58,452 bases of DNA from Deltaproteobacteria bacterium (GTDB lineage Bacteria > Lernaellota > Lernaellaia > JACKCT01): assembly GCA_027493875.1 (NCBI GenBank), contig JAOSJX010000011.1, positions 1-58,452 of the forward strand, read 5' to 3'. The translations under genes were made by a program, and so were the position numbers. The notes below the pieces were generated by a model. The model ran no database searches. It saw only the letters and a list, made by a program, of their open reading frames with translations, and was not told where the DNA came from. Every line of letters begins with the position of its first letter. Position 1 is the stretch's first letter. This document shows positions 1 through 8,962 of the stretch, piece by piece.

Positions 1-615
1 CAACTCGTCGTCGCTCATCGTGGCGAACATCTCCAGAAGCTGCCGCCGATATTCGGCGCCGAGCTCGGGCAGACAGTTGAGGATCTCATCCTAGAGGTAT
101 TCCGATATGCCCGATTCATCGACGAGCGACGCCAATTCGCACATCACATCCGCGTCCACGCCTTCGAGGCCGTAGGAGCGCGCGTAACCGCAGTCGGCCG
201 TGGCCCACTCGCCGTCGCCCGTGGATTCGTTGCTGTCGTAGCAGGCGAACGACGTGCCGAGGACCAGGAACGCCAAAAGCGCGGTCAGGCCCATGGGCCG
301 CGTCGCCCACGCGCGGAAATCCACCGGCGCGTTCGCCGCGATCGAGGCGCGCAGGGCGTCCACCAAAGCATCCACGGTCTCCGCGCCCAGCGCTTCCGAG
401 CCCTTCATGGCGGCGGCGTTGAAACGGTGATCGTCGAGCCGGCGCATGAGGTCCCGCAACTCCGCCCAAAATTGTTCGTCGCCCGCCCGCTCTTCCAACA
501 GCGCGCGAAGATTATTCGCGACGGTTTGGGGCCGGTCCCACGGCGCGGGCGCGGCGGCGTGACGCGATAAAAAATGCCGGATGTCGATAAGACTTGTCGT
601 CTGGGGTGGCTTCAT
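1..615 (-). CDS. Putative single-pass membrane protein, partial, with an in-frame TAG
   Basis: I do not recognise the family. The start is the ATG at 615, preceded by GGAGGA at good spacing. A hydrophilic helical N-terminal part of about 105 residues is followed by one membrane segment (around LTALLAFLVLGTSFACY) and a short acidic, Cys-containing C-terminal part, so the N-terminus is probably cytoplasmic and the C-terminus outside. A TAG at 91-93 interrupts the frame, but translation would continue without another stop for 30 codons to the window edge, in a helical acidic style that matches what precedes it. The TAG may be a base error, a real truncation or a read-through codon; other genes here end in TAG, so global recoding is unlikely. 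The gene lies divergent to the lipoprotein at 758. Confidence 0.6.
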
Positions 616-757
616 CACCGTATGATTCCTCCGCAACGCCCCTAAAAAAGAAATACAAATGCATCTTCCTTGACAGCGTGAAGAATACCCTGATCCCTTC
701 ATCGGTGTGAAGAAAAAAACTCGACAGTTTTCCCTCCGCCCCATTAACCGAAGGGTC

Positions 758-2653
758 ATGCTCATCGCGGCCGCCGCGTGCCAATGCTTCTGGCCGGCTG
801 CCGCGCGAAGGAACGACCCGCCGAACCGCCTCAAACCGTTAAGGAATTCGACCGCCCCGCCGTTCTGACGCAACGCCAAAAGTCAGCCGTTCTGTCGTTC
901 GTTCGAGAAACACTTACGGGACAACAGACGGAAATCCCGGCTCTCGAGGCTTCCGGCGGGATTACCCTCGAGTTGTTTTTGCCCGGTTTTCCCCCTGCCT
1001 TAAGGCGGCTTTCGGCAATGATACTTCGGCCTCGTTGCGCGCGGCGATCGAGGAGGTTCGGGCGGACGCGTCGTGCGCACGGCTCGTCGCCGCGCGGAAG
1101 TTTCGCATCAAGGCCGGCGTCGTCGAGCGCGTTCGGCGTTTACGGACGGAGGGACGGCTTCGCCTCCCGAATTGGTCCGCGCCCTCAGCGAAGATTTCGA
1201 GATCGGCGTCGACGGATTAATTCTGGAATCCGGCGGACGGGCCGCGTATCGGTTGCCCGAGGATTTTCTTTCCAAGGGGTGGGGGCTCGACACGACGCGC
1301 AAGAGCGAACGGAAACAGCGCGTGCCTCCGTACGCGATTCTGCGGCGCGAGCTGTTCGATCTCTCCGTGGAGAGCGGCGGCGGCCGGTTTTCCTGGATCG
1401 ACGGCCGGCTGTTCGCCTTCACCACGCGAAGCTTTATCGAATCGGCCGACGGCGGCGCGCCGCTGGATACATTTCGCGGGTCGGTTGTCATGCCGCCGCT
1501 CACCGAAAAGCGGCTACGCGAGGCGACGCGCGCCAACGCGGATTATCTCCTCGGCCGCGCGCACGACGACGGCCGCCTCGACTACCGGTATTTCGCGGCG
1601 ACGGATACCTACGATGACCGCTATTACCTTCCTCATCACGCCGGATACGTCTGGCGCATGATGGAGGCCGCCAAGGATTTCAGCGACGAGCGGTATCGCG
1701 CGGCCGCGGACAAGGCGTGGCGCTATCTGTCGGCGATGATCGAGACGCCGGACGGAGCGCCGGACCTTTCCATCATCGCGAACGCTCCGGCCGCGCAACT
1801 CGGCACCGGCGCGTTGTCGGCGATTATTCAGTTGCTCCCGGTCCGACGACGCCGGCGCCGCCCGGTTCGCCCGCGCGGTTTTACTCTTGAGGATGCCGGA
1901 GCGGGGTCTTTTTTATCGCAACGTCGACGACGCGCGGCATCATCGCGCGCCGCAAAAACAAGTCCGGTATTTTCCGGGTGTCGCGCTTTATTCCTGGTTC
2001 GTTTGTACGAAAAAACAGGCGATACCGTGTGGTGGAAGGCGGCCGAGGAGATCTCCGAGGGCCTCGCTAAACGTTGGCGCGACGCCGGCCCGGAGGCGGT
2101 TGGCGATTTCTGCTGGATGGCTCAGGGCTGGGCGCGCATGGCGCGGGCCGATCCCGATCCGGCGGGCCGCCGCCGGTACCTCGACCTCGCGTATTCGCAT
2201 GCGGACGCCGTGATCGACCGGCAATGGGTGCCGGGCCGTCCTGGTTACGCGCCGGACTTTCTCGGCGCGGCCGACAACTCGTTTCCGCCGCGGACCACGC
2301 CGACGTCCGCACGGGCCGAGGCCCTTGCCGAAACCTATCTGGCGGCCCGCGCCGCGGGCGATGCGGCGGCGCAAAAAAATACGGCGTGGCGCTCGTGCGC
2401 GCGCTGCACCTCGTGCTCCAAAACCAGTTCACATGGGACAACGCGTGGTATCTTCCCGCGCCGGAAAAAACCGTCGGCGGGGTTCGCGGCAGGCCGACCG
2501 CGCACGATATCCGCCTCGACTACAACCAGCACGCGCTGGGGGCGCAGTTGAACGCCTTCGGCGTGATCGACGAACCTCAAATCCCTGGGCGTCAGCGACG
2601 AAGAAATGATACCGGGCGTTCTTCCCGCACCAACCGGAGGCAGTACGGATTAG
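758..2653 (+). CDS. Secreted lipoprotein: AMMECR1-like domain plus six-hairpin glycosidase-like domain (frameshifted)
   Basis: The ATG at 758 begins a lipoprotein signal (MLIAAAAC... then MLLAGC) once one base is restored near 781, so the product is probably tethered to a membrane. The N-terminal roughly 200 residues resemble AMMECR1: an initial LTQRQKSAVLSFVRETL helix and later a GVDGLILESGGRAAYRLPE segment, which matches the family's GLILE.GGR..FLPQ region. The usual RGCIG motif is not clearly kept. The C-terminal roughly 400 residues are helical-hairpin repeats rich in Tyr, Trp and Asp (YLPHHAGYVWRM, FCWMAQGWARM, LDYNQHALGAQ), typical of (alpha/alpha)6-barrel glycosidase or lyase folds; no catalytic pair was assigned. 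Frame changes near 1010, 1120, 1840, 1995, 2380 and 2580 are interpreted as sequence errors. It converges on, and slightly overlaps, the radical SAM gene. Confidence 0.6.
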
Positions 2654-3674
2654 CGCCCGTGGCGCCCGTCGCGGCGTACGCGACGGCCGGACACCCGGCG
2701 CGGCAGGTTTCCGCGAACGCGCACGGTTTGCAAAGCCCCGCGAGCGTGTCGGCCGACCAACCCCGCGAATAGGGAAAGCACGCATCGTCCGCCCAGATGT
2801 CGGGCAGGCGGCGTTCGGCCAGCGACGCGGTGACGAATTCATCGGGCAGCACGGTGCATCCCTTGACGCCGCCGTCGGGGGTGACCGCGATGCCGCGCAA
2901 CCCGGCCTCGCAACCGCGCCAGACCGGCGATCCGCCGAGTTCTCGTTTGCGCAGCACCGGTTCTTCGACCGTCATATACCCCCACCGTGTTGTGCAGCGG
3001 GGCGAGCATTTGCTTTTCACGCGCGGCGCGCATCAGCACGCGGACGATTTTTCGAGGTCCGCCGGGTCGCTCATTAGCCGGTCGCGGTGATCGCGCGCCC
3101 GTCCGGTCATCTGGCAGAGATGCACCTGCCAGCGCTTCACGTTCATCGCGAGGAGGATTTCGTACGTTTGGTCCAACGCGTCGGCGTTCAGCCGATTGAC
3201 CTGCGTGACGACGCGGAGCTTCCATTCCGTGCGCGCGACGGCGTCGATGGCGGCGGCCGCTTCGTCGTACGTCGACGGAATATCCGCATCGGCGGAGGGA
3301 CGAAGCCTGTCGTGCAAAAAACGCGGGCCGTCGAGCGATACCGCGAATTGCGTGACGCCGGCCGCGAGCGCTCGTTCGAAGATGCCGCGCGTGAATCCGA
3401 CGCCGTTGGTAAACAGGCGCACGAGGCAACCGCCGCGGGCGAGGCGTTCGGCGACGCGCTCCCAATGGGGAAAGAGCGTCGGCTCGCCGCCGGTGAGGAC
3501 GACGAGGCGCGTTTTCGCGGCGATCAACTGATCGGCGATTCGAAACGCGGCCTCGAGATCCGGATCGGTCACGTCAGGACCGGAAGAGGAGCGGCAGTGC
3601 AGGCAGCCCAGTTGGCATCGCCGCGTCAACTCCCAGTAGCAGGACTTTGGCGCCGGCTCCACGGGCATCGGCAT
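2592..3674 (-). CDS. Radical SAM/SPASM domain protein (second of the cassette)
   Basis: The N-terminus carries the [4Fe-4S]/SAM motif CQLGCLHC (CxxxCxxC) and the following LTGGEPTLFPHW segment typical of radical SAM enzymes. The C-terminal part is Cys-rich (RGCEAGLRGIAVTPDGGVKGC, then CKPCAFAETCRAGC and a final NPYC), a SPASM domain that binds auxiliary clusters. Such proteins usually modify peptides or protein side chains. Two frame changes, at an A5 run near 3050 and a G5 run near 2985, split it; joining the three frames gives a continuous product of about 360 residues. The start is the ATG at 3674, right at the end of the AlkP gene, so translation is probably coupled. The substrate is unknown. 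Confidence 0.85.
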
Positions 3675-4982
3675 CGGCTAGTCAGGTAACCCAGCGAACG
3701 CAGCCCCCGCGTCGCCGCCGGCGCGTCGCCGCGCAGCGTCTCCGCCGTATCCTCGCCGACGGGCGGCGCGGAATCCACGGCGTTTTGGCGATGCGCTTCG
3801 AGCCGCGAGAAAACCGCGTCGGCCCGCTCTTCGTCCGGCGCCGGTTGGCCCGCGTGCGGCGTCACCGTTCGTTCCCGCGCGACGCCGTCCCAGATGTACC
3901 ATGCCGTGTCGTCGCGCAGCGCGAAGGTGCGCCACATATTGCGTCCGCTTTCGGGGTAAGTTTTTCGGCTCGTGCGTGTTGTGGCTCGACACGGTCATCA
4001 CCTCGCGCCTCGGCGTCACGGCGCCCTCACGAACGCACGCCGCCAGCGAGACGCCGGCGTCGTCTTCCGGCGCGAAAAGGCGCTCCGCGACGCCTGATCC
4101 GGTTTCCGCGGGTGCGGGTCCGGGCCACGGAATACCGGCGAGATCGGCGACCGTCGGCGCAAAATCGACGCCGGCCGCCATTCCGTCGATTCGTCGCGCC
4201 GGAATCGCGCCATCCGCGCCGCGCCCGTGCAGGACCAGCGGAACGCGAATCGTTTCGTCGGTGATCCAGCGGCCGTGCAGGTCGTAGATAAGCTCGACGT
4301 TGCGTCCGGAGGGCAGGGAACGTCCCCAGGTTTCGCCGTGATCGCCGGTGACGGCCACCAAAACGTCGTCGCCGCCGGACGCCGCGGCGTTGACGTATCG
4401 CGGTAGAACCTGCTCGCTGAAATAGGACACCGCGTCGAAATAACGCCGTTCGAGCATTGCCGCGAACCGCCCCGGATACTTGGCCAGCGAATCGAGCGAG
4501 AGATCGCATGCCGCGTGCCAAGCGCCACGCGCGAGTTCGCGGTTGACGTAGGGCAGGTGCGTCCACCAGTGCAGGAGAAAGACGAAGCGGTCGTGACCGC
4601 GCGGCGCGCGCAGCGCCGACTCGACGGCCGCAACGTCCTGACTGTTTTCGACGCGCGTCTTACCGGGGAGCGTGAGAAATCCCCATTGGGGGTACGGGTG
4701 AAAGCAGCGCGTTTCGAATCCCGCCGCGGCGAACGCGGTGAGCAGCGTCGCGCGGTGCGCCGGGAACGGGTGACGCCAGCGGCAAAGGCCCAACCGATGC
4801 GGCCACGTGCCCGTCAGCATCGACATTACCGACGGGATCGTCCACGCGCCCGACGCGCAATAGTTGTCGAAGACCGCGCCTTCGGCCGCGAGACCGTCAA
4901 GGAAGGGCGTCGCCGCGCCCCCGCCCGCGAAGCCCGGCGCTTCTCCTTTCAGGCTGTCGGCGACGACGACCAAAACGATCAT
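3626..4982 (-). CDS. Alkaline-phosphatase-superfamily hydrolase ('sulfatase' fold) with Thr at the nucleophile position
   Basis: The protein begins MIVLVVVADSLKG with the metal-binding Asp and has the C-terminal metal motif TGDHGETWG, so the sulfatase/AlkP fold is clear. The segment that in sulfatases carries the formylglycine-forming C/S-x-P-S/A-R motif reads SGAWTIPSVMSMLTG, giving Thr in place of Cys or Ser and no Arg. Thr is the nucleophile in phosphohydrolases and phosphotransferases of the same superfamily, so a phosphoester substrate is plausible. A frame change at an A5 run near 3957 shifts the C-terminus into the frame ending at 3626; the family-like SLGYL end falls close to 3680, so the true stop may be the TAG at 3678. 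It starts 3 nt after the upstream radical SAM stop. Confidence 0.8.
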
Positions 4983-4985
4983 GCG

Positions 4986-6095
4986 TCAACTCGGTGGGGA
5001 CGCGTTTTCGAGGCGCCGCAGACAGTAGGGATTGTTGAAGAATTCGCCGGTGGAGCGGTAGGCGAGAACCGTGCATCCCGCGTGGCAGATCGAGGCGAGC
5101 GCACATCCGGCGCATTCGCCGGTCATCTGTTGCGGCTTGGGATTGAGCCAGTGCCACCGGGGCCGGTCTTCCCAGATCGTCCGCAGCGATTCGGTGCGGA
5201 CGTTGCCGACGATGAAGGGATCGCCCACCATGTTCGCGCAGCCTTTGATGCCGCCGTCGGGTTCGATCCCGATGCTCGCGATGCCGCACTGGCAGCCGCG
5301 CCAGATCGGGTTGCGTATGTCGCGCCCGCTTTGACGCAGCACCGGTTCTTTGCGGCTCATGTACCCCACGCTGTTGAACGCGCGGGGCTGGAGCATCGGG
5401 TCGTTTGCGTGCCGGGTGATGAAGTCGGCCACGATGGGCAGCTGCTCCGGGTCGATCGGCTCGCACAAACCCGACGCCGAATCCTTCGTCAAGCGCCCGG
5501 TCGGATGCGACAGTTGGATCACCCACCGATGAACGCCCGCTTTTTCAGCACCGCGTGAATTTCGCGCAGTTCGTGGAGATTTTGTTTCGAGACGGACGTG
5601 CGCGCGGTGATGATGATGGGCGTGCGGCGCAGGATTTCGATGGCGGCGAGCGTCATGTCGAAGGTCGAGCGCTTCGCCCTTGCCGACGGGCCGTGACGCA
5701 GCCGGTCGTTCGTTTCCTTGACGCCGTCGATGCTGACGGGAAAACGATTCGCATTCGAGGTCCACGAGCGCACCGGCGATGGATTCGTCGAGCAGGTGCC
5801 CGTTCGACGAAAAACGAAGCTGCATGCCGTGCGAGCGCACGCGCGAGGCAACGGCGAACCAATCCTTGCGCAGGAACGGCTCGCCGCCGGTGAGGGACAC
5901 CGCGCTGATGCCGAGATCGGCGATGTCGTCGGCGAGGCGCAGGCATTCGTCGGTCGTCATCTCGTTGTCGCGCTTTTCGCCGCCATCCACGAGGCAATGC
6001 TCGCAACGCACGTCGCAACGCCACGTCAGCTCCCAAAGCGCGCGATGCGGCGGGCGCGGGGCGGTTCGAGGCGTGGCGATGGGGATGGGTTTCAC
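4986..6095 (-). CDS. Radical SAM/SPASM domain protein (first of the cassette)
   Basis: CDVRCEHC gives the CxxxCxxC radical SAM cluster motif, followed by LTGGEPFLRKDW. The C-terminal SPASM region has RGCQCGIASIGIEPDGG, then CAGCALASICHAGC and the ending FFNNPYCLRRL, closely parallel to the second cassette protein. The start is a GTG at 6095 with GGAG eight bases upstream. The middle segment (5545-5745) is read out of frame between two compensating single-base changes at short homopolymers; the restored frame contains FPVSIDGVKETNDRL and IIITARTSVSKQNL, as expected for a TIM barrel. It heads an operon of three tightly packed genes. It is not an obvious anaerobic sulfatase-maturating enzyme, because the neighbouring AlkP protein lacks the modifiable Cys/Ser. 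Confidence 0.85.
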   Translation of the reverse strand: MKPIPIATPRTAPRPPHRALWELTWRCDVRCEHCLVDGGEKRDNEMTTDECLRLADDIADLGISAVSLTGGEPFLRKDWFAVASRVRSHGMQLRFSSNGHLLDESIAGALVDLECESFSRQHRRRQGNERPAASRPVGKGEALDLRHDARRHRNPAPHAHHHHRAHVRLETKSPRTARNSRGAEKAGVHRWVIQLSHPTGRLTKDSASGLCEPIDPEQLPIVADFITRHANDPMLQPRAFNSVGYMSRKEPVLRQSGRDIRNPIWRGCQCGIASIGIEPDGGIKGCANMVGDPFIVGNVRTESLRTIWEDRPRWHWLNPKPQQMTGECAGCALASICHAGCTVLAYRSTGEFFNNPYCLRRLENASPPS

Positions 6096-6280
6096 CGGCT
6101 CAACTCCAAAAACAACGGTGAACTATAACACGAGGCTCCTCACGCGGTGTAGGAAACCGTCGTGACCAAAAGGCAACGGCGCCGAATCATTGAATTTCCC
6201 GCAACGGCTGGTAGGCTTGCGGGCGCTGTCCGGAAGAATTTTTCCCGTCTTGCGGGTCAAGACGCGGTCGAGGAGGCGAT

Positions 6281-7906
6281 ATGGTGCGCGTGGCCGTTTC
6301 GGCCGTCGCGGCCGCGATGGCCGCGGTCCTGCTCTGGGTATGGTGGGTCTCCTTCGATCGTCCGGTCTTCGTGCCCCGTTCGCACTTCGTCTCCTGGAGC
6401 GTGGTTCGCGACGTGGCAAAGGCCGAGGGCACGCCCGTGCTCGAAGCCTCGGAAAATTATCTGAATATCCCGGTTCTTCGATATTCCGCGTTGCTCGCCA
6501 AGCGCTATGGGACGCGTTTGTCCGTGCTGACCGCGCCGCAACTTCCGTTCATGGTGCTGCTCATTTTTTCCTGCGCGCTGATCGCCTGGCGGATCGGCGG
6601 GCCGGCGGCAGGCGCCGTGGCGCCGTGGATCGCCGCGTTCGCGCCCATGACCGTCGGCCTCGCCGTATCGCACGACGAACTTCTCACGCATCAAGCCCTC
6701 GCGGCGTCGGCGGTCGCGGCGGTGTTGTGGTCGCAGGCACCCGGGCGGTGGTGGGTCGGTGCGGTGTCGGTGGGGGCGGCGGTGATGGGCGTTCGTTGGT
6801 CGTCGCTCACGTCCGCGGGGTTGATGTTTCTGGCGATCACGGCGATGGCTCTCGCGGGCGTCGTGTTTTGGTCGTGGCGCCGACGGATTCAAGAACGGCG
6901 AGGAGCGGCGCCGGAAAACGCGTGGCGCGCGGCGCCGGGAGTCGCCACGGTTTGGGCGACCGTGGCCTTCGCGGCGGGGTTGGCCGCAAGCCTTCCATTT
7001 CCAACCGACTATCTGGTCACGCAGGCGACGCGGGAGAGCTTTACGCACCTGAGCGTCACGGCCAACCATCTGGCGATCTTCGCCTGCCCGTCGGTGTGGT
7101 TCTTTAACCACGCCGGGCCGGTGCTCGCGGTCTGCGCCCTCGGGGCGCTGCCCGTTTTGTGGCGAAACGGGAAGGGGGCGGACGCGATACCGTTGCTTTT
7201 CTGGCTCGGCCTGCCGATGGTGCTTCTCACGGTCATTCCCAAACGCCACGAATTTTATTTCGTCGCCGCCACGCCGGCGGCCTACATCCTTCCGGCCCTC
7301 GGTATCGCCGCTTGGAGGAAAGATGATGTCCGGCGCATCGTCCGGGCGGCGGTTCTCGCGGCGCTATTCGGCTCGTGGATGTTGCTGGTCAGCCACCAAT
7401 CCAGCGGCTTTCTCCGCGGCAAGCTCAGTGCGATGTTTGAAGGGATTGTGTATCCCTATTTGCACTCTCCCTTCAGCGAGGAAATCTTTACGCGTCCCGC
7501 CGCGGGCGACATGGTCGCGGACGTTTGCGGCACGCGCGGGTTGCCCGTGCTGATCGCGGATCGGGGCGCCATCGGAGGGGAAATCGGCTTTGAAATCTGG
7601 CGGCGCTCGCCCCGGACGCCGATCGGAAGCCTGAAGGTCGATCCGTTTTTTCCGCCGGAGGAAAATCACTGCCTGGTCTTTTCCGTGAACGTCACCGAAG
7701 GCCCGGAGCCGATCCTCGACCGGCTCTTCGACGCGTTCGAACGGGACCGCTATAACCCGGAACTCATCGTCGATCCGGCGGCCGTCGACGAACACCTGCG
7801 CCGGGTTAAGGACGTCAAAGACCAATATGTTTTTGTGGGAGAGGAGTACAACTACTATCTGTTCATCACGCGTGATGCTCTTTTTTCGCGTCCTTCGAAA
7901 CGGTGA
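6281..7906 (+). CDS. Polytopic membrane protein, glycosyltransferase-like (GT-C/PMT type)
   Basis: This is an uninterrupted 541-residue reading frame with about ten hydrophobic segments in the first 370 residues and a soluble C-terminal portion, the general architecture of membrane glycosyltransferases that use polyprenyl-phosphate sugars. The start is the ATG at 6281 with GAGGAGG a few bases upstream. I do not see a clear acidic catalytic motif in the first loop, so the enzymatic role is a guess. It is divergent from the radical SAM operon across a 185-bp intergenic region that probably holds both promoters. It resembles in style the membrane protein at 41908. It is one of the few long genes here without a frame change. 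Confidence 0.6.
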   Translation: MVRVAVSAVAAAMAAVLLWVWWVSFDRPVFVPRSHFVSWSVVRDVAKAEGTPVLEASENYLNIPVLRYSALLAKRYGTRLSVLTAPQLPFMVLLIFSCALIAWRIGGPAAGAVAPWIAAFAPMTVGLAVSHDELLTHQALAASAVAAVLWSQAPGRWWVGAVSVGAAVMGVRWSSLTSAGLMFLAITAMALAGVVFWSWRRRIQERRGAAPENAWRAAPGVATVWATVAFAAGLAASLPFPTDYLVTQATRESFTHLSVTANHLAIFACPSVWFFNHAGPVLAVCALGALPVLWRNGKGADAIPLLFWLGLPMVLLTVIPKRHEFYFVAATPAAYILPALGIAAWRKDDVRRIVRAAVLAALFGSWMLLVSHQSSGFLRGKLSAMFEGIVYPYLHSPFSEEIFTRPAAGDMVADVCGTRGLPVLIADRGAIGGEIGFEIWRRSPRTPIGSLKVDPFFPPEENHCLVFSVNVTEGPEPILDRLFDAFERDRYNPELIVDPAAVDEHLRRVKDVKDQYVFVGEEYNYYLFITRDALFSRPSKR

Positions 7907-7921
7907 CGCCAGTGTTATTTA

Positions 7922-7964
7922 TGGAGCTGAACGGGATCGAACCGTCGACCTTTTGAATGCCGTT
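7922..7964 (-). repeat. Truncated 3' copy of tRNA-Ala (att-like site)
   Basis: The 43 bases match 41 of 43 positions of 8721-8763, the 3' half of the intact tRNA-Ala gene from the anticodon loop to the discriminator base, in the same orientation. Differences are at 7952 and 7962. A tRNA 3' fragment some distance downstream of an intact tRNA is the usual trace of site-specific integration. Confidence 0.85.
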
Positions 7965-8100
7965 TTGGCGGCGCTTGCGAGCGGCAACACGCGGCGCGCG
8001 GCGGCTCGAGCGTCGCCACGGCGACGCATGGGGAACCGATCGGCTGGAGCGGCGCGTGGCGGAACTTGAGGAACGCTTGCGCGAAAGGAGAGTACCGTGA
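7957..8100 (+). CDS. Tiny basic coiled-coil ORF (47 aa)
   Basis: An ATG lying inside the tRNA fragment opens a 47-codon frame, beginning MPFWRRLRAATRG and ending DRLERRVAELEERLRER..., strongly Arg-rich with a heptad-like C-terminal half. Its TGA overlaps the GTG of the next ORF (GTGA), which suggests translational coupling and is the main argument that it is real. No clear ribosome binding site precedes the ATG, because the upstream bases belong to the tRNA fragment. It could instead be the surviving 3' end of a longer gene cut by integration. Function unknown. Confidence 0.4.
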   Translation: MPFWRRLRAATRGARRLERRHGDAWGTDRLERRVAELEERLRERRVP

Positions 8101-8303
8101 GCGATATTGCGCGGCGGACTCGGGCGTTGGAAGAGAGCGTTTCGGCGAAAAAAGATAAGTGGTTCCGGCACGTCAAAATCGGCGGCGATGGAAAACTAAC
8201 GCCGGAAGAAAGCGCCGAAATCGAAGCAACGGAGCGCGCCGGATTCCGGCCGTGCGTGGTGGTTTTTCACGTTGTGACCGCCGGGCCGAAATATGGCGGT
8301 TAA
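8097..8303 (+). CDS. Small hypothetical protein (68 aa)
   Basis: It starts at the GTG at 8097 with AAAGGAG just upstream. The product is mixed-charge and soluble, beginning MSDIARRTRALEESVSAKK, and has no membrane segment. I do not recognise it. It is coupled to the 47-aa ORF by a GTGA overlap, and its stop codon TAA at 8301 interlocks with the stop of the convergent lipoprotein gene. Its place inside the tRNA-Ala-flanked segment suggests a cargo or regulatory role in that element, but this is inference from position only. Confidence 0.5.
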   Translation: MSDIARRTRALEESVSAKKDKWFRHVKIGGDGKLTPEESAEIEATERAGFRPCVVVFHVVTAGPKYGG

Positions 8304-8614
8304 CAGTCTTCGGGGTTTTCCTCGCACCATTCGTCGTCGCGCGCCCACGGGCATTGACTTTTATTCCATCCTTGGGAGTCAACATGGCGTCGCAACTGGT
8401 GACGTGGCACCCGCACTCATAGCACGAGTCGCGCCATTGCTGGGGTTCGCCGGGGCGGATTTCGCTCAGGCAGTCGTCAATGTCTTCGGTGGATATCGCT
8501 TCGTCGTCATCATCATCGTCATCATCCCCCGTATTGCACGCGAGCGGAATGGAGAGTGCGAGCGTGAGCGCGAGAACGGTCAACGGAAGCACGAACCGGC
8601 CAAAAGAGTTTCAC
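8300..8614 (-). CDS. Small Cys-rich lipoprotein with Asp tether (frameshifted)
   Basis: With one base removed from a T4 run near 8605, the GTG at 8614 opens a classical lipoprotein signal (MKLFGRFVLPLTVLAL, then LSIPLAC), followed by NTG and eight Asp residues. A second change at an A4 run near 8358 joins the Cys-rich middle (CYECGCHVTSC) to an end reading SQCPWARDDEWCEENPEDC and then stop. The mature protein is thus about 75 residues with at least nine Cys, probably disulfide-bonded or metal-binding and surface exposed. Without the corrections the frame runs on to 8173 in unlikely Arg-rich sequence. The tether matches those of the three large lipoproteins in this window. Confidence 0.6.
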
Positions 8615-8680
8615 GGGGCGCCCCTTCAATGGTTTGTGCGTACACAGCGCGCGTAGTTGTAGTCGTAGTAGGTAGGGGAA

Positions 8681-8702
8681 AGGCGCCTTCGGCAAGGCGC
8701 CT
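8681..8702 (-). terminator. Hairpin downstream of tRNA-Ala
   Basis: A perfect 9-bp stem (AGGCGCCTT / AAGGCGCCT) closes a 4-base loop about 20 bases beyond the tRNA 3' end, followed on the minus strand by TTTCCCC. It is a plausible intrinsic terminator for the tRNA, though the T-run is short. Confidence 0.55.
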
Positions 8703-8720
8703 AACTACTTGATTTTATTA

Positions 8721-8793
<73 letters not shown>

Positions 8794-8962
8794 GGGCCAT
8801 CTCTTAAAGTTGAAAAAGGCGGTCCTGGCCTTTTCCCCCTCCGGAAAGCAAAAAGCGCGGTTTTTGTTTTCCTCCATTTTTCACGTGCTTCGTAAGCCCG
8901 CGAAAAAATACCGCGTCATCCATGCCGCGGTCGCGTTTTCTTATCTTAAAGCCTTTCGCCGG

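Noticed and set aside
4986..6095. Anaerobic sulfatase-maturating enzyme next to its sulfatase
   Set aside because: The neighbouring AlkP protein has Thr at the formylglycine position and no Arg in the motif, so it is not a substrate for this chemistry.
8173..8299. C-terminal extension of the small Cys-rich lipoprotein to 8173
   Set aside because: The extension is Arg-rich and antisense to the 68-aa ORF; the other frame gives a Cys-rich end with a proper stop at 8300.
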